From NCBI GenBank assembly GCA_001632425.1, contig KV425556.1, positions 532,897-557,359 of the forward strand: DNA of 24,463 bases. The letters are read 5' to 3'. This stretch comes from Neolentinus lepideus HHB14362 ss-1 (lineage: Eukaryota > Basidiomycota > Agaricomycetes > Gloeophyllales > Gloeophyllaceae). Positions 23,679 through 24,463 of the stretch are shown in pieces. Made by a program: the position numbers and the translations under genes. Within the stretch, counting starts at the first letter, position 1. Each line of letters opens with the position of its first letter. The notes under the pieces are model-generated. The model did not search any database. It saw nothing but the letters and a program-made list of their open reading frames with translations, and was not told the origin of the DNA.

Positions 23679-23942
23679 TACAAAGACCTGGCTCTCCGCT
23701 TATCCTGCTTACATAACATCATCTCGGACATCACCGGTGCCCTCCTGGATGAAGAAGGCAGATGCAGTGGGACCCCGGAAACCTTGCTGAACATGGCTTT
23801 AGCTGCTCGTGGCCCACATACTCAAGCAAGTTTGAGGTGCTACAAGTGCAATGAGCGCGGGCATATAGCAAGAAACTGCCCAAAGGGGAAGGAGGAGAAG
23901 GTCAATTTAGCATTGACCAGTGATGAAGAATTTGTATTTTAG
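23679..23942 (+). pseudogene. Remnant of a retrotransposon Gag with CCHC zinc knuckle
   Basis: An 87-codon open frame follows a TAG at 23676-23678 and ends with TAG at 23940-23942. It includes CYKCNERGHIARNCPKG, an exact CX2CX4HX4C knuckle as in Gag nucleocapsid domains of Ty1/copia and related elements, which binds element RNA. Before it lies DITGALLDEEGRCSGTPETL, which resembles the end of a copia Gag capsid; after it an acidic tail ends the protein. The knuckle comes only about 170 bases after the putative LTR, whereas an intact Gag would have several hundred residues before it. No protease, integrase or reverse transcriptase follows. It is therefore an internally deleted, dead copy. Confidence 0.75.
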
Positions 23943-24289
23943 GATTGAAGAAGAAAACCTCAATTTGAAGTAAGACAGTGCGGAGATCGTGTGTCGATCT
24001 CGGGCGGCAAGTGTTAGTCACTCCAACACTGCCAGTGCAGTAAGCATGTGTCGCTCTGGCTGCAAGCACGACGTTGATATGCACAGACACACGACGAAAC
24101 CCGCGGAAAAGAGACCTAAAGTGTAGACACAACCACAAAGCAAACACCAAAGCCCTTGGTGTCAGATGGCTGCGAGGCCCGGGGTAGCGAAGGGTAATAT
24201 AGTTCGGAGGGGATGGGTGGAGGTGAGACGTATAGGTGGGGCTAAAGGAAGGTTGGCACCAAGTCGCTACTCGGCGGCAGTCTGTAGGG
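23943..24289. other. Region downstream of the Gag remnant
   Basis: No pol sequence, second LTR or gene is visible after the Gag stop. A minus-strand frame at 23902-24150 overlaps the Gag remnant and has no domain. Confidence 0.4.
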
Positions 24290-24463
24290 TGAAGGCGACG
24301 CTATGCACTATGTAGCGCTATATGCACAGCGCTGTATGGGCGCTGTACGATAGTCCTCTTGTTCGGCGCTATGCGGTCTTCGACGCTCTATAGTGGAGCG
24401 CTGCTGGCAGTCGCTATCCCTAACTCGGACGTATATCGACTCTGATTAGCACTATGCTACAGC
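24290..24463. repeat. AGCGCT/CGCTAT-rich tail
   Basis: The palindrome AGCGCT occurs three times (24314, 24328, 24397), with several related CGCTAT, CGCTGT and CGCTCTAT words within 130 bases. It looks like a degenerate short-repeat array, cut by the window end. No function can be assigned. Confidence 0.4.

Overview
The window is nuclear DNA from a filamentous basidiomycete. The genes are dense and cut by many short introns of about 45-70 bases. The proteins look agaricomycete in character: a multi-domain Pkc1, a DASH-complex subunit, a membrane-anchored cytochrome P450 reductase and a STAND-type TPR tail. A wood- or litter-decay mushroom is likely, possibly Polyporales, but I cannot fix the order. 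Exon models were built by hand. For seven genes every exon sum closes in frame from ATG to stop.

Layout, left to right. At 1-440 is the 3' end of a TPR protein built from nearly identical 40-residue repeats (+). At 842-3105 is POL12/POLA2, the DNA polymerase alpha B subunit (-, 10 exons), with a MluI-box-like ACGCGT just upstream of its start. At 3215-3670 is a Harbinger/Tourist-type MITE. At 4293-5539 is a secreted class 3 lipase (+, 7 exons), convergent with endosulfine (Igo1/ENSA) at 5809-6534 (-, 4 exons). At 6843 to about 8300 is an unrecognised acidic protein (-), followed by a poorly resolved stretch at 8316-9265. At 9397-13331 is PKC1 (+, 12 coding exons). The rest of the gene block is entirely on the minus strand: DAD1 (13517-13842), YAE1 (14686-15331), SHE9/MDM33 (15543-16793), NADPH-cytochrome P450 reductase (17033-19404) and a SET-domain protein (19750-21060).

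From about 21.3 kb to the end the window turns into repeat-rich sequence without a convincing intact gene. It holds clusters of a CCTCTGCA-type short repeat, a 201-bp fold-back MITE with TA flanks, a probable LTR followed by the last part of a retrotransposon Gag with a CCHC zinc knuckle, and an AGCGCT-rich tail.

Functionally this is mainly a set of conserved single-copy genes: replication (POL12), kinetochore (DAD1), mitotic/quiescence phosphatase control (endosulfine), cell-wall integrity signalling (PKC1), Fe-S targeting for ABCE1 (YAE1), mitochondrial inner-membrane shape (SHE9) and electron supply to P450s (CPR). They do not form an obvious pathway cluster. I did not find a new defence or metabolic system. 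The most unusual material is the repeat structure on the right, the degenerate acidic orphan gene, and a few splice-site and promoter peculiarities.
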